This document shows positions 18,322 through 26,649 of a stretch of 64,000 nucleotides of DNA, piece by piece. Origin of the DNA: Tolumonas auensis DSM 9187 (GTDB lineage: Bacteria; Pseudomonadota; Gammaproteobacteria; Enterobacterales; Aeromonadaceae); contig NC_012691.1 in NCBI RefSeq assembly GCF_000023065.1, forward strand, positions 2,090,501 to 2,154,500, written 5' to 3'. Both the position numbers and the translations under genes were made by a program. How positions within the stretch are numbered: position 1 is the first letter of the stretch; each line of letters opens with the position of its first letter. The notes under the pieces are model-generated. The model saw only the letters and a list, made by a program, of their open reading frames with translations. It was not told the origin of the DNA and did no database searches.

Positions 18322-19257
18322 TTAACTGCAGATCTCTTTTTCCAAATGCTTCACCAGTTCAATCATGCTTTCCATAACAAATGGTAATTCTTCAGGAAGT
18401 ATCGGTGTGTTTGCATACTTGGCAAACTGCATGCACGCATACCCCGATGGCATTACCGTATCTACCGACCGCGTAGAACCAATAGGAGATTGGAAAATCA
18501 CTTTTTCATACTCAGGTTGTCCTGCGCATGAATCTCTTGTTGGAGTGACGTAATCTACAATCAAAGGAGCAAATTGGACTGGCAGTCGACCCTCATTTGC
18601 CAGTCGATTTGCAAACATCAACAGTGATGTAAACTCCGATGTATCCTTCGCTTTTGATGTCAGTTCGACAGAGCCCTTTCCTTTCTTCCGCGATGCATCA
18701 GACAAGTAAATGGCATCATAGCGATCATTGATAGGGACTATGGCATACATGTATTTCCATGAGCCAGACAGATGATGCAACATGTTTACATCGTATCCGG
18801 CGTCCTGCATATGCCCCATCCCGCTCATAAAATCACAGATGATCGCATTCTTTGCTGAGATATTGGCTGGAATGTCTTTGTCATAACGATGCTTATTGAG
18901 CTTTTTGTCTATGATTTCTGTTGCCAGTTTTGTGAGCGTTAGGATCTGTCTGTCAGTGATGTTTGTTCCCATTAATCGTTTGCAGGTGGCAGCAAACCCA
19001 GCAAAGTCATATACAGGCATCAGAACAAATGGATCTTGCTGCATGTAAACCGGAAGACTGGTTACTTGTGCATACAACTCCTCATAAGCCGTAGTGCCAG
19101 TTATCCAGAGTGAAGACACAGCATGAAGCACATGCATGTGACTTAACTCTGTCCTGTAGTTTATGGCTGCGTAATTTTCCAATGAGCGGGCCATATCCCC
19201 TATAAATAATGTAATTGCCGGCTTTGCTTTCTGGGGTAAAGGGGTGGGATTATCCAT
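18322..19257 (-). CDS. Hypothetical protein, 311 aa
   Basis: No family is recognised. The protein looks soluble, with a mixed alpha/beta pattern. Histidine and methionine are locally frequent around ELSHMHVLHAVSSLW (~40-52) and CDFMSGMGHMQDAGYDVNML (~147-166), which might be a metal or nucleotide site. No known catalytic motif is visible. It is first of a probable two-gene unit with the 132-aa gene in the tyrR island. A cargo or defence accessory role is speculative. Confidence 0.6.
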   Translation of the reverse strand: MDNPTPLPQKAKPAITLFIGDMARSLENYAAINYRTELSHMHVLHAVSSLWITGTTAYEELYAQVTSLPVYMQQDPFVLMPVYDFAGFAATCKRLMGTNITDRQILTLTKLATEIIDKKLNKHRYDKDIPANISAKNAIICDFMSGMGHMQDAGYDVNMLHHLSGSWKYMYAIVPINDRYDAIYLSDASRKKGKGSVELTSKAKDTSEFTSLLMFANRLANEGRLPVQFAPLIVDYVTPTRDSCAGQPEYEKVIFQSPIGSTRSVDTVMPSGYACMQFAKYANTPILPEELPFVMESMIELVKHLEKEICS

Positions 19258-20071
19258 AGTATTACCTTTTCATAGGCGAGTTTAATCCCGCCAAATTAAT
19301 TAACGTTGAAAAATAAAAAAGCATAGGTCACAAATAATTTGTGATGGTTTAACTATGGAGATTAAGTGTAAGTAATCATGATGCATCCTCTCATTCACTA
19401 AACATTAGAACACCCCAAAGGAGATCCGTTCTAACCCTTAATTTATAGAGAATACCGTGAACCAGAATTTGCCGAACAATGTTCGTCTTTATGGTCGCAG
19501 TAGTCTGTTGTTGCGTAATAAACGCGCACAAATAGCGTAGATTAGTTTCCAAAATTAAACAAATGGTTTTTGTGCCAAATTAGACGCATACCCTAATTGT
19601 AATAACTTCTTGTATGAGCGATGCAACTACACTTCGATGTTCGCTTAGGTTATGTCAAACCTAATACACTATCCCCTCAAAACGCAGCGATAAACAGAGA
19701 TGAGGCGGCTACTCATTTAAAACCAAAGCAGTTAGAAAAAGCACAATCCCTTGCTAATCAATACTTTCAAAAGTATCAAAAGCACTAAACTAAATAAGCA
19801 GAGCTGGAGATTTTGTCATCATCAGCTCTATTCCTTATTTAAAAATAGTCATTTTGATTTTCAAAATCATCGCTGACTCTCGGTAATTGCGCTTAACACC
19901 CATCAGAATTGACCATATTTATTTTCATGCGAACAACGGGTGTTAGCTGTTAGGGGTTAAAGCATTTTTGTCCAGAAACGAGTTACGTTCAGTATGAACT
20001 TTAATACTCAGTTGTAGCTCCATTAAAGCAATGGGATGCAGGTTAGGATGATACTTTATTACTCTCCCACA
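19258..20071. other. Gene-poor right end of the island
   Basis: About 810 bases with no complete gene. They contain a Sel1-like fragment (19621-19788) and an inverted pair TAACACCC (19894-19901) / GGGTGTTA (19938-19945), followed by GCTGTTAGG, which is faintly similar to an integron attC site. The stretch ends at the right tyrR repeat. No integrase gene is visible on either strand. Confidence 0.5.
19621..19788 (+). pseudogene. C-terminal fragment resembling a Sel1-repeat protein
   Basis: A 55-codon frame from an ATG reads to LSPQNAAINRDEAATHLKPK and QLEKAQSLANQYFQKY before TAA. The pattern N-R-D-x-x-A then P-x-Q-x-x-x-A is typical of the tail of Sel1-like repeat proteins. There is no repeat unit upstream, so this is probably a gene remnant. 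It could also be a tiny real gene. Confidence 0.35.
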
Positions 20072-20293
20072 AGAGCCAGTCAGACTGGCTCTGCTTTATT
20101 CAACCCGTATTCACGTAGTTTATTCGCCACTGCCGTATGCGACAGCCCCAGACGCTGTGCCAGTTGCCGGCTGGACGGATAAAGCGGGTATAACCGTTCC
20201 AGCATTAACCGCTCAAAACGCTTCGTAGCCTCAGGCAAGGAGCCTTCAAACCACTGCTCCGCCGTCGATTCATGCGCATCCATTAATGGCAGC
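20072..20293. repeat. Right direct repeat: tyrR 3' end completing the intact gene
   Basis: This 222-base copy pairs with 9630-9851. It contains the tyrR terminator hairpin (AGAGCCAGT/ACTGGCTCT at 20072-20080 and 20084-20092) and the last 70 codons. Because mismatches are confined to the half next to the island, that half is probably island-derived, with a crossover inside the identical ~92 bases (about 20202-20293). Confidence 0.93.
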
Positions 20294-21636
20294 CGCAGCA
20301 CATCCGGTGTCAGCTCATCCCCTTCCAGCAATGTCAGCGCCTGATACAGCGCATTTTTCAGCTGCCGGACATTCCCCGGCCAAGGGTAACTGTTCAGAAA
20401 TTCCGTCATCGAACGGGAAAAACGCGGACGTCGCCGCTGCAGTTCTTCACTGATCCGGCTGCAGAATTGTTGTGCCAGCGGCATGATATCGGCCAGACGC
20501 TGGCGCAACGTCGGCATCTCCAGCGTCAGCACATTCAGACGGAAAAACAGATCTTCGCGGAACAAGCCTTTCCGGACCTGTTCTCCCAGTGATTTGCGTG
20601 TCGTGCAATAAAGCCGCACATCCACTGTCACCTCACTTTCCTGCCCGACTCTGTGGAAACGTCCGTCCTGCAGTACACGCAGCAATTTACTCTGCAATAA
20701 CGGCGACATTTCAGCGACTTCATCCAGCAGGAATGCACCGCCACTGGCTTGTTCCAGCAACCCTTTTTTGCCCGGCCAGTCCGGCCCGAACGCACCGGGG
20801 GCAGAACCGAAAAGTTCATGCTCCGCCACATCATCTGGCAGTGCGGCGCAATTCAGCGTCAGCAGCGGGCCATTGGCTCGCAGACTCGCCCGGTGGCAGG
20901 CACGCACCAGCATCTCTTTTCCGGACCCCGTCTCGCCCATGATCAGCAACGGCTGATCCTGCATTGCAAAGCGGCGTGCCTGATGCAATAACTGCTGCAT
21001 CACCTGACTTTCAGCGGTGAATTGTTCAAAACTGCTGTCGTCATAGCTGTGCAGCAGATTGAAATGATGCCCTACCCGTCGCGCTGATTTCAGCACAACC
21101 ACGGCACCTGCGAGATGAGAAACGCCCTGCGTATCCGGAATGAATATCGGCAGAATATCGGCCAGGAACTCTTCACCGGCAAAAACCAGTTTACAGGTTT
21201 CAGGCTGTGGACTTTCAGAAGACAACCACTGCAGAAAAGCAAATCCCTTCAGAAAACTGCCCGCCTGCACGCCCTGAATATCTTTCAGCGATAAACGCAG
21301 AATATTCAGCACGGCATCGTTCGCCTGAGTCAGGCGACCTTTGATATCTAAAGCAAAAACCAGATCAGGCAAGGCTTTCATCAATGCCTGTATTTCATGA
21401 TGTTCACGTTCCGATGGCATATAGCCAACTGTTTTCACATCCATGACACCCGCGATCCGGCGCAGATCAGGCAACAATTTTTGCAGGCTGGCAAAATCAA
21501 CATCGGACAGATGCAAATAAATGATACCTGCCACGTCAATTTCGATGCCCCGCAGATCAATCCGGTTATCTTCCAGCTGCGCCAGCAACTCTCTGGTCAA
21601 CCCTAATCGATCTTCACACGTTACCTGCAACCGCAT
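20080..21636 (-). CDS. tyrR: Aromatic amino acid regulator TyrR
   Basis: A transcription factor controlling synthesis and transport of aromatic amino acids. At 518 aa it is close to E. coli TyrR (513). The order is N-terminal ACT domain (residues 1-75, MRLQVTCEDRLGLTRELL), PAS domain (~80-190), AAA+ domain (~205-430) with Walker A GETGSGKE and Walker B FLLDEVAE, and a C-terminal Fis-type helix-turn-helix. The sigma54-contact loop reads GAFGPDW instead of GAFTGA, as expected for TyrR, which works with sigma70. The last 70 codons lie in a 222-bp repeat whose other copy sits 10.4 kb away, so this C-terminus was probably supplied by the island with only synonymous changes. Confidence 0.95.
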   Translation of the reverse strand: MRLQVTCEDRLGLTRELLAQLEDNRIDLRGIEIDVAGIIYLHLSDVDFASLQKLLPDLRRIAGVMDVKTVGYMPSEREHHEIQALMKALPDLVFALDIKGRLTQANDAVLNILRLSLKDIQGVQAGSFLKGFAFLQWLSSESPQPETCKLVFAGEEFLADILPIFIPDTQGVSHLAGAVVVLKSARRVGHHFNLLHSYDDSSFEQFTAESQVMQQLLHQARRFAMQDQPLLIMGETGSGKEMLVRACHRASLRANGPLLTLNCAALPDDVAEHELFGSAPGAFGPDWPGKKGLLEQASGGAFLLDEVAEMSPLLQSKLLRVLQDGRFHRVGQESEVTVDVRLYCTTRKSLGEQVRKGLFREDLFFRLNVLTLEMPTLRQRLADIMPLAQQFCSRISEELQRRRPRFSRSMTEFLNSYPWPGNVRQLKNALYQALTLLEGDELTPDVLRLPLMDAHESTAEQWFEGSLPEATKRFERLMLERLYPLYPSSRQLAQRLGLSHTAVANKLREYGLNKAEPV

Positions 21637-21725
21637 TTATTGATTACCTTTTTACCAATCTGACCATTGATTATACGGATGAGCGGCAAAACCACCTAGC
21701 ATGAGGATTTTTTTACAAAAAAGGA

Positions 21726-21754
21726 TTGACCCAATATGCCCTTTCCCCTAGAGT
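21726..21754 (+). promoter_or_regulatory. Promoter of tRNA-Ser
   Basis: TTGACC (21726-21731) and TAGAGT (21749-21754) are separated by 17 bases. The following AGCGCCCC is a GC-rich discriminator of the kind found at stringently controlled tRNA promoters. Confidence 0.7.
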
Positions 21755-21808
21755 AGCGCCCCGTCGAAAGGGTAATACGCAAGGCGTTCCCGCTAGACAA
21801 AAAAATAT

Positions 21809-21896
21809 GGTGAGGTGTCCGAGTGGCTGAAGGAGCACGCCTGGAAAGTGTGTATACGGCAACGTATCGAGGGTTCGAATCCCTCCCTCACCGCCA
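21809..21896 (+). tRNA. tRNA-Ser(GGA)
   Basis: An 88-nt class II tRNA with acceptor GGTGAGG/CCTCACC, encoded GCCA end, long variable arm (TATACGGCAACGTAT) and anticodon GGA. An integrase stub lies 90 bases downstream, so this tRNA has served as an integration site. Confidence 0.96.
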
Positions 21897-21908
21897 TCTT
21901 CTAGCGAA

Positions 21909-21946
21909 AAGACCACTGAGAAATCAGTGGTCTTTTTGTTTTTGGA
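21909..21946 (+). terminator. Terminator of tRNA-Ser
   Basis: AAGACCACTGA pairs perfectly with TCAGTGGTCTT around GAAA, followed by TTTGTTTTT. Confidence 0.9.
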
Positions 21947-21986
21947 GCTTGTGAGTTAGCTGGTGTCACAATCAGGTGTCACATTT

Positions 21987-22137
21987 ATGGCCAGCTACCT
22001 GCTCCGGAACGGCAACGGCAACGGCAACAACTACTCCCGAGTCCCTTTCCCGCTTGAATTAAAGCAACTTGGCTTTCCCCATGAAGTCCGCATATCCCTA
22101 CTAACCAAAGATCGAGCCATAGCATCTTTTCGCAATC
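21987..22137 (+). pseudogene. N-terminal stub of a tRNA-Ser-associated tyrosine integrase
   Basis: From the ATG at 21987 the reading (MASYLLRNGNGN, then YSRVPFPLELKQLGFPHEVR and SLLTKDRAIASFRNL) matches the arm-binding N-terminal domain of phage/island integrases that sit next to tRNA genes. After ~50 codons the similarity ends and the sequence passes into an SMR-transporter fragment in another frame. The catalytic domain is absent. Direct GGTGTCACA repeats just upstream (21962-21985) resemble integrase arm sites. The stub marks a former island at this tRNA, since deleted. Confidence 0.7.
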
Positions 22138-22368
22138 TTATTGGTCGTACTAGGGTATGCGATCTCATTTTATTGCCTTTCATTAACACTAAAATCAATT
22201 CCAGTTGGTGTTGTGTATGCAGTATGGTCAGGAATGGGAATCTCTTTGATTACATTAGTTGGTTGGCAACTATTTGAAGAGAAGCTAAATATGCCGACTA
22301 TATTTGGGATTGGTTTGATATTCATTGGTGTTATGGTCATAAACACATTTTCAGCAGCAAAAATATAG
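22138..22368 (+). pseudogene. C-terminal fragment of an SMR (EmrE-like) multidrug efflux protein
   Basis: The frame reads VVLGYAISFYCLSLTLKSIP, GVVYAVWSGMGISLITLVGW and a final hydrophobic helix ending INTFSAAKI. This is colinear with transmembrane helices 2-4 of EmrE/SugE-type drug exporters. Helix 1 with the essential Glu14 region is missing, so it cannot function alone. The fragment is joined directly to the integrase stub, which suggests a deletion that removed the rest of the island and the 5' end of this gene. Confidence 0.75.
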
Positions 22369-22387
22369 CTTAAAAGTTTTTATACTG

Positions 22388-22424
22388 TGCCCTGCGGTTT
22401 ACATGAATAAAACCAGGGCATTTT
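22388..22424 (+). terminator. Terminator after the SMR fragment
   Basis: TGCCCTGCGGTTTT-type arm pairs with AAAACCAGGGCA with a small bulge and is followed by TTTT. It lies 20 bases after the SMR stop codon. Confidence 0.65.
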
Positions 22425-22467
22425 GCCAATTAGAGTAATCCCTATGCACCCCCTAATTGGCTTGTAT

Positions 22468-23616
22468 TTAAAAGGCTTTTTCTAAAATTGATGCAATGAC
22501 ATCTTTTGTATATAACTCATTAGCGCCGAAATATTTAGCATTATCAAAAACATTATCCACTAGCTCATTAATATCATCCGTGGGGATATTTAATTGTTTC
22601 AGTCTTGTTGGTGTGCCAATTTTATTGAGCCAAGCTTCAAACGCTTCGATACCTTGAAGAGCAGAGTCTTTTCCGAAGACTTCGCGCGCAAAACGTTCAA
22701 ATTGCTTCGTATTATTATTGTAATACCATTTCATCCATGCAGGCATTACAACAGATAAACCAGCGCCATGTGGTACATTATATATCGCAGATAGTGAGTG
22801 TTCGATCATATGATTTGGATATTGATATCCCATTGCCCCAGCTTTCGTTAAACCATTTAAAGCTAACGAAGAAGCCCATGCAAACTCAGCTCTTGCATCA
22901 TAGTTATCTGGCTCTGATATTAAGATTTCCGTAGTCGTCATTACTGTTTTGATAATTGACTCTACAATTCTGGAGGAAATTTCAGGTTGAAGTTTTGCAG
23001 TAAAATAAACTTCTATCGTGTGGGCGATAATATCCGATGCTGAATAAACAAGATAATCTTTACTGACACTTTGCATCAACTCTGGATTTATAATAGATAC
23101 TTTTGGAAAAGTATGTACAGATGCTATTGCCCATTTCTGTCTGGTTTTCTCATTCGTCACTACAGCGCCATTATTCATTTCGCTTCCAGTTGCAGCTAAC
23201 GTCATAATGCTGAAAATAGGCAATGCAGCGTTTATCTTTTCCTTACCACAGAAAAAATCCCAAACATCACCCTCATATTTCACACCTGCAGCAATCGCCT
23301 TTGAACTATCAAGTACTGATCCCCCACCGACGCTAAGAATAGCGTCAACTTGGTTCTCTTTTGCAAATTTAATCCCATCATATATCGTTGATAAAATTGG
23401 GTTGCTAATGATGCCACCGAATTCAACAAAAGAAATATCATGATCTTTAAGCGATGCAACAACTGTATCAAAAAGACCACTGTGTTTTATGCGATCACTG
23501 CCAAATGTAATTAACACCTTATTGATATTATTATTTTTCAGATGTTGACCTATTTGTTTTTCTTTGTCCTTACCAAAATCGATCATTGTTGGATTGTAAA
23601 ATGTAAAATTGTTCAT
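22468..23616 (-). CDS. Iron-containing (NADPH-type) alcohol dehydrogenase, YqhD/BdhA-like
   Basis: A soluble group III alcohol dehydrogenase of 382 aa. The start ATG at 23616 (MNNFTFYNPTMIDFG) follows GAGGA; an upstream in-frame ATG adds five unlikely residues. The dinucleotide-binding motif GGGSVLDSSKAIAAG is at ~95-109. Metal-ligand regions SASDIIAHTIEVYF (~190-203) and EHSLSAIYNVPHGAGL (~260-275) carry the expected Asp and His residues. E. coli YqhD (387 aa) reduces toxic aldehydes to alcohols with NADPH, a likely role here. It stands alone, next to the tRNA-Ser scar, in accessory DNA. Confidence 0.88.
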   Translation of the reverse strand: MNNFTFYNPTMIDFGKDKEKQIGQHLKNNNINKVLITFGSDRIKHSGLFDTVVASLKDHDISFVEFGGIISNPILSTIYDGIKFAKENQVDAILSVGGGSVLDSSKAIAAGVKYEGDVWDFFCGKEKINAALPIFSIMTLAATGSEMNNGAVVTNEKTRQKWAIASVHTFPKVSIINPELMQSVSKDYLVYSASDIIAHTIEVYFTAKLQPEISSRIVESIIKTVMTTTEILISEPDNYDARAEFAWASSLALNGLTKAGAMGYQYPNHMIEHSLSAIYNVPHGAGLSVVMPAWMKWYYNNNTKQFERFAREVFGKDSALQGIEAFEAWLNKIGTPTRLKQLNIPTDDINELVDNVFDNAKYFGANELYTKDVIASILEKAF

Positions 23617-23761
23617 ACAAAAGATCCTCAATAAAAGTTAAGTCTTTTGTACACCTTATTGTTCTGATTATTAATTCTTGATATACGATTTCACTATTCC
23701 ATAATATGAAATAAAAGACCGCTTTTCTATGTGATACTTTAAAATGAAATCGATAGCTGAT

Positions 23762-24262
23762 TTAGTCATTGCGGGAAATCGTCGCGCGCACGTTACCTTG
23801 TTGGTTGAGTGCCTCTATGCCGGAAATGATCTTTGCAATCTTGATGACACCAGAGGCGTCAGGACCTCTCCCACGGTAGAACGCGATATTTCCCCACGGT
23901 GCGTAATAGGCTATGTCGCCCACAGCCCCTGCATCAGTCGCCGGTGCGCCGTCTTCTGAAAGGTGCTTGGGCAAAGCGCCGCTGACTTTTTCAGCGGCGC
24001 TGAAATCCCGCAGGGTGACAGTCAACGGCAACAGCGTGGCGAAATCCCGCGCAGTCGGGTTATCTTCCAATGTCGCGACCATAATGGTTGATCCGATGGA
24101 AATACGGATATTCACACGCAGCTTTCCTTCTTGACCTTGACCGGGAGCGTTGTCGCTCCCGGCAGTACCGGCTAAGACCATACTCACAGATAGGCCACAG
24201 ATAACCAGCAAGGTGAGCAGGATGCTCTTACGTGTTTTCCGTCTATCCGTGAAATGTGCCAT
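23762..24262 (-). CDS. Exported cyclophilin-like fold protein
   Basis: A 166-aa protein with an N-terminal hydrophobic segment (residues ~13-32, ending in an AGTAG region) that is a signal peptide or anchor, so it acts outside the cytoplasm. The rest (RISIGSTIMVATLEDNPTAR, LPLTVTLRDF, PWGNIAFYRGRG) matches the small cyclophilin-like domain often annotated DUF4198/cyclophil-like and usually found beside flavodoxin, AKR or alpha/beta-hydrolase genes. It starts 10 bp after the alpha/beta hydrolase stop and is probably co-transcribed with it. No isomerase catalytic Arg is obvious, so enzymatic activity is uncertain. Confidence 0.7.
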   Translation of the reverse strand: MAHFTDRRKTRKSILLTLLVICGLSVSMVLAGTAGSDNAPGQGQEGKLRVNIRISIGSTIMVATLEDNPTARDFATLLPLTVTLRDFSAAEKVSGALPKHLSEDGAPATDAGAVGDIAYYAPWGNIAFYRGRGPDASGVIKIAKIISGIEALNQQGNVRATISRND

Positions 24263-24272
24263 GGCCTGCGCT

Positions 24273-25379
24273 CTACTTGAGGTTGGTGCTGAAAAATGCA
24301 GTCAGCTTGTCAAACGGGATCACGTTCACGCGATCATACAGATCGGTGTGGTTCGCACCAGGGATAATCATGAGTTCCTTTGGTTGCGCTGCAGCTGCAT
24401 AAGCGGTCTCGCTAAAATAGCGCGAATGAGCTTTTTCCCCGTGAATGAACAAAATCGGGCGTGGTGAGATTTCCTTAATGTAGGTCAAGATCGGCATGTT
24501 CATGAACGACAGCGGAGTTGTAAGCGTCCACGAGCCATTCGAGTTGACCGCTCTAGGGTGATAGCCACGCGGTGTTCTGTAATAGTCGTGATAGTCCACC
24601 AGGAATTGCGCTTCGCCACCTTTCAGTTCATTGGCAACAGGGCCATAAGTTGGGCCGCCATTTTCTGCATCTTTCCAACGCTGCTGGCTCAGTTGCTCCA
24701 GTCTTTGCGTGCGCTGTTCCAAGGTGACGCTGTCGTTGTAGCCCTTGGACATGACGCGCGTCATGTCATACATAGTACTGGTTGCAACAGCCTTGATGCG
24801 CTTATCTACCGCAGTAGCATTTAATGCCATTCCACCCCAGCCACAAATACCGATGATGCCGATACGCTCGCGATCAACGTTAGGTTGAAGGCCAATAAAA
24901 TCCACTGCGGCACTAAAATCTTCTGTGTTGATATCGGGTGAGGCGACATTGCGTGGCTCACCACCGCTTTCTCCTGTGTAGGATGGGTCGAAAGCCAGCG
25001 TAATAAATCCGCGCTCCGCCATAGTCTGAGCATAAAGCCCCGACGACTGTTCCTTCACCGCGCCAAACGGGCCGCCGATAACTATCGCTGCTTGTTTGCC
25101 GCTGGCATTTTTCGGCTGGTACAAGTCAGCAGCCAAAGTGATGCCATAACGATTCTTGAAAGTAACTTTTTTGTGGTCAACCTTGCTACTTTGGGCAAAG
25201 GTTTTGTCCCACTTATCGCTGAGTTGTATTTGTGACTCTGCGAAGGCTTGATTCATGGTAAATGCACCAGCAAGTAAAGTAACGATACCGATGAGACTCA
25301 TTTTAAGAAAGTTGCGGCGTTCAGCATCAGGCTTATCCTGATAAGTAATTGCGTGGCCAGATATATCGGGTTTATTCAT
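24273..25379 (-). CDS. Exported alpha/beta hydrolase (YcjY/dienelactone hydrolase-like)
   Basis: A 368-aa hydrolase with an N-terminal export signal: RRNFLKMSLIG followed by a hydrophobic stretch and MNQAFAES. The RR-x-F-L-K motif fits the Tat pathway. The nucleophile elbow reads GICGWGG, so the nucleophile is Cys rather than Ser, as in dienelactone hydrolases. The acid/base candidates are in HGEKAHSRYF and PGANHTDLYD. The start ATG follows GGAGATG. It heads a two-gene operon with the cyclophilin-like gene and lies divergent to an AraC-type regulator, its likely controller. The substrate is unknown. Confidence 0.82.
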   Translation of the reverse strand: MNKPDISGHAITYQDKPDAERRNFLKMSLIGIVTLLAGAFTMNQAFAESQIQLSDKWDKTFAQSSKVDHKKVTFKNRYGITLAADLYQPKNASGKQAAIVIGGPFGAVKEQSSGLYAQTMAERGFITLAFDPSYTGESGGEPRNVASPDINTEDFSAAVDFIGLQPNVDRERIGIIGICGWGGMALNATAVDKRIKAVATSTMYDMTRVMSKGYNDSVTLEQRTQRLEQLSQQRWKDAENGGPTYGPVANELKGGEAQFLVDYHDYYRTPRGYHPRAVNSNGSWTLTTPLSFMNMPILTYIKEISPRPILFIHGEKAHSRYFSETAYAAAAQPKELMIIPGANHTDLYDRVNVIPFDKLTAFFSTNLK

Positions 25380-25404
25380 GGTTACATCTCCAGGTTAGCC
25401 GTTT

Positions 25405-25524
25405 TCAAACGGCAATGGTTGCGTTGTCAATCACGAAACGGTATTTGACCTCGCCTTTCAGTAGCCTCTCGTAGGCACTGTTGATTTCGTCGGCACGGAC
25501 CAATTCGATGTCTGTAATGGTTCA
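25405..25524 (-). pseudogene. C-terminal fragment of a zinc alcohol dehydrogenase
   Basis: The minus-strand frame ending at TGA 25405 reads IELVRADEINSAYERLLKGE and VKYRFVIDNATIAV, the canonical tail of YahK/AdhA-type NADP-dependent alcohol dehydrogenases. Only about 40 codons remain and there is no start. It sits between the hydrolase operon and the AraC gene, showing that a dehydrogenase once in this cluster has been deleted. Confidence 0.8.
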
Positions 25525-25673
25525 AGAGGCTTATAGTTAACGAATTTCACAGGTTTTCGATATCAAGATCCTGCGTATTTCTTGCCTGATCCTCTGATTA
25601 TTCGGATTATCATGTAGCACTCAGGTGGCGTGGGAAGTACCATTGATTCATGTGAAAGCACTCGGAGATACCC

Positions 25674-26624
25674 ATGCCTGTTCGAGACCAATTTGAGCGA
25701 TGCACTGACCCGTCGCTAAATGCCATGCACGCTGGTTTAGCTGATGTGATTGGAAGATGGCTCAAGAGAGAAGGTGACAGCTCGACTTCGATCGATAATC
25801 TCCTGTTTTTTCGTCGAGAGGCGCTAACCGAGCCCTGCGCATGCATGGTCGAACCAAGCATCGTTTTTGTTGTCCAGGGCTCTAAGCAGTTGCTTATTGG
25901 CGATCAGTCTTTTGTCTATGACACCGGAAGTTTTTTGCTCAACTCACTCGATATTCCTGCCAGTTCGCAGGTTCTCGACGCGAGTGTGAACCGACCTTGT
26001 CTAGGCCTGGTGCTCAAACTTGATTTGCGACTTATGGCAGAGCTCATCACTCAAAGCGGTTTACCGACACCTTGCGATCGCGCTACGAGTGGAAGCACTG
26101 CTATTGGCACAATGACACCTGCGTTGCTCGAGCCATTTTGTCGTCTGCTAGCTTTGCTTAATGACCCTGTCGCAATCAGGGTAGTCGCACCACTTATCGA
26201 GCGGGAGATCCACTTCCACCTGCTGAGAAGCAACTTAGCTGCGCGCCTCTGGCAGATTGCATCGGTAGGCAGCCAGAGCCACCGAATCGCTAGAGCCATC
26301 AACTGGCTGAGAGCAAATTACGCTCAGCCGCTGAGCATTGACGAACTCGCGATCCATGCGCAAATGAGCACGTCCACCCTACACCATCACTTTCGCTTGC
26401 TCACCGCGATGAGTCCCTTGCAGTACCAGAAATGGTTGCGATTGAGCGAGGCAAGACGCTTAATGCTGAACGAGCGCTTCGACGCCGCGAGTGCAGCGTT
26501 CCAAGTCGGTTACGAAAGTCCATCGCAATTCAGCCGTGAATACGGTCGTCAGTTTGGCGTACCCCCCAAGCGGGATATCGCAGCCTTACGCCGCCAAACT
26601 AATAGTATTGAGGCACAGCAGTAG
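25674..26624 (+). CDS. AraC-family transcriptional regulator
   Basis: A 316-aa regulator with an N-terminal AraC_N-type sensory domain (~20-190; motifs CACMVEPSIVFVVQGSKQ and GSFLLNSLDIP) and two C-terminal helix-turn-helix motifs (~215-305; IDELAIHAQMSTSTLHHHF and AASAAFQVGYESPSQFSREY). It starts at the ATG after GGAGAT. Members of this subgroup usually lie next to and activate genes for aldehyde or short-chain reductases and hydrolases. Here it is divergent from the hydrolase operon with the dehydrogenase remnant between them, supporting control of that cluster. Confidence 0.88.
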   Translation: MPVRDQFERCTDPSLNAMHAGLADVIGRWLKREGDSSTSIDNLLFFRREALTEPCACMVEPSIVFVVQGSKQLLIGDQSFVYDTGSFLLNSLDIPASSQVLDASVNRPCLGLVLKLDLRLMAELITQSGLPTPCDRATSGSTAIGTMTPALLEPFCRLLALLNDPVAIRVVAPLIEREIHFHLLRSNLAARLWQIASVGSQSHRIARAINWLRANYAQPLSIDELAIHAQMSTSTLHHHFRLLTAMSPLQYQKWLRLSEARRLMLNERFDAASAAFQVGYESPSQFSREYGRQFGVPPKRDIAALRRQTNSIEAQQ

Positions 26625-26649
26625 CACGTTAAGAATCTGGCAGTGAGTC

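Larger units (their letters stand above)
9852..20071. mobile_element. Genomic island inserted in the 3' end of tyrR
   Basis: A 10.2-kb segment lies between two direct copies of the last 222 bases of tyrR. The right copy completes a full-length tyrR; the left copy is an orphan tail next to lpxH. This is the layout made by site-specific integration into a gene's 3' end by an element that carries a replacement tail. The cargo is a NERD-kinase-helicase operon, two unknown genes, and decayed pieces (umuC-like, Sel1-like). No integrase or transposase gene is visible, so mobilisation may depend on functions elsewhere, or the integrase has been lost. Confidence 0.8.

Noticed and set aside
21987-22368. 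A single functional fusion gene made of integrase and SMR parts
   Set aside because: The two similarities are in different frames, and each part lacks its essential half, so a deletion scar is simpler.
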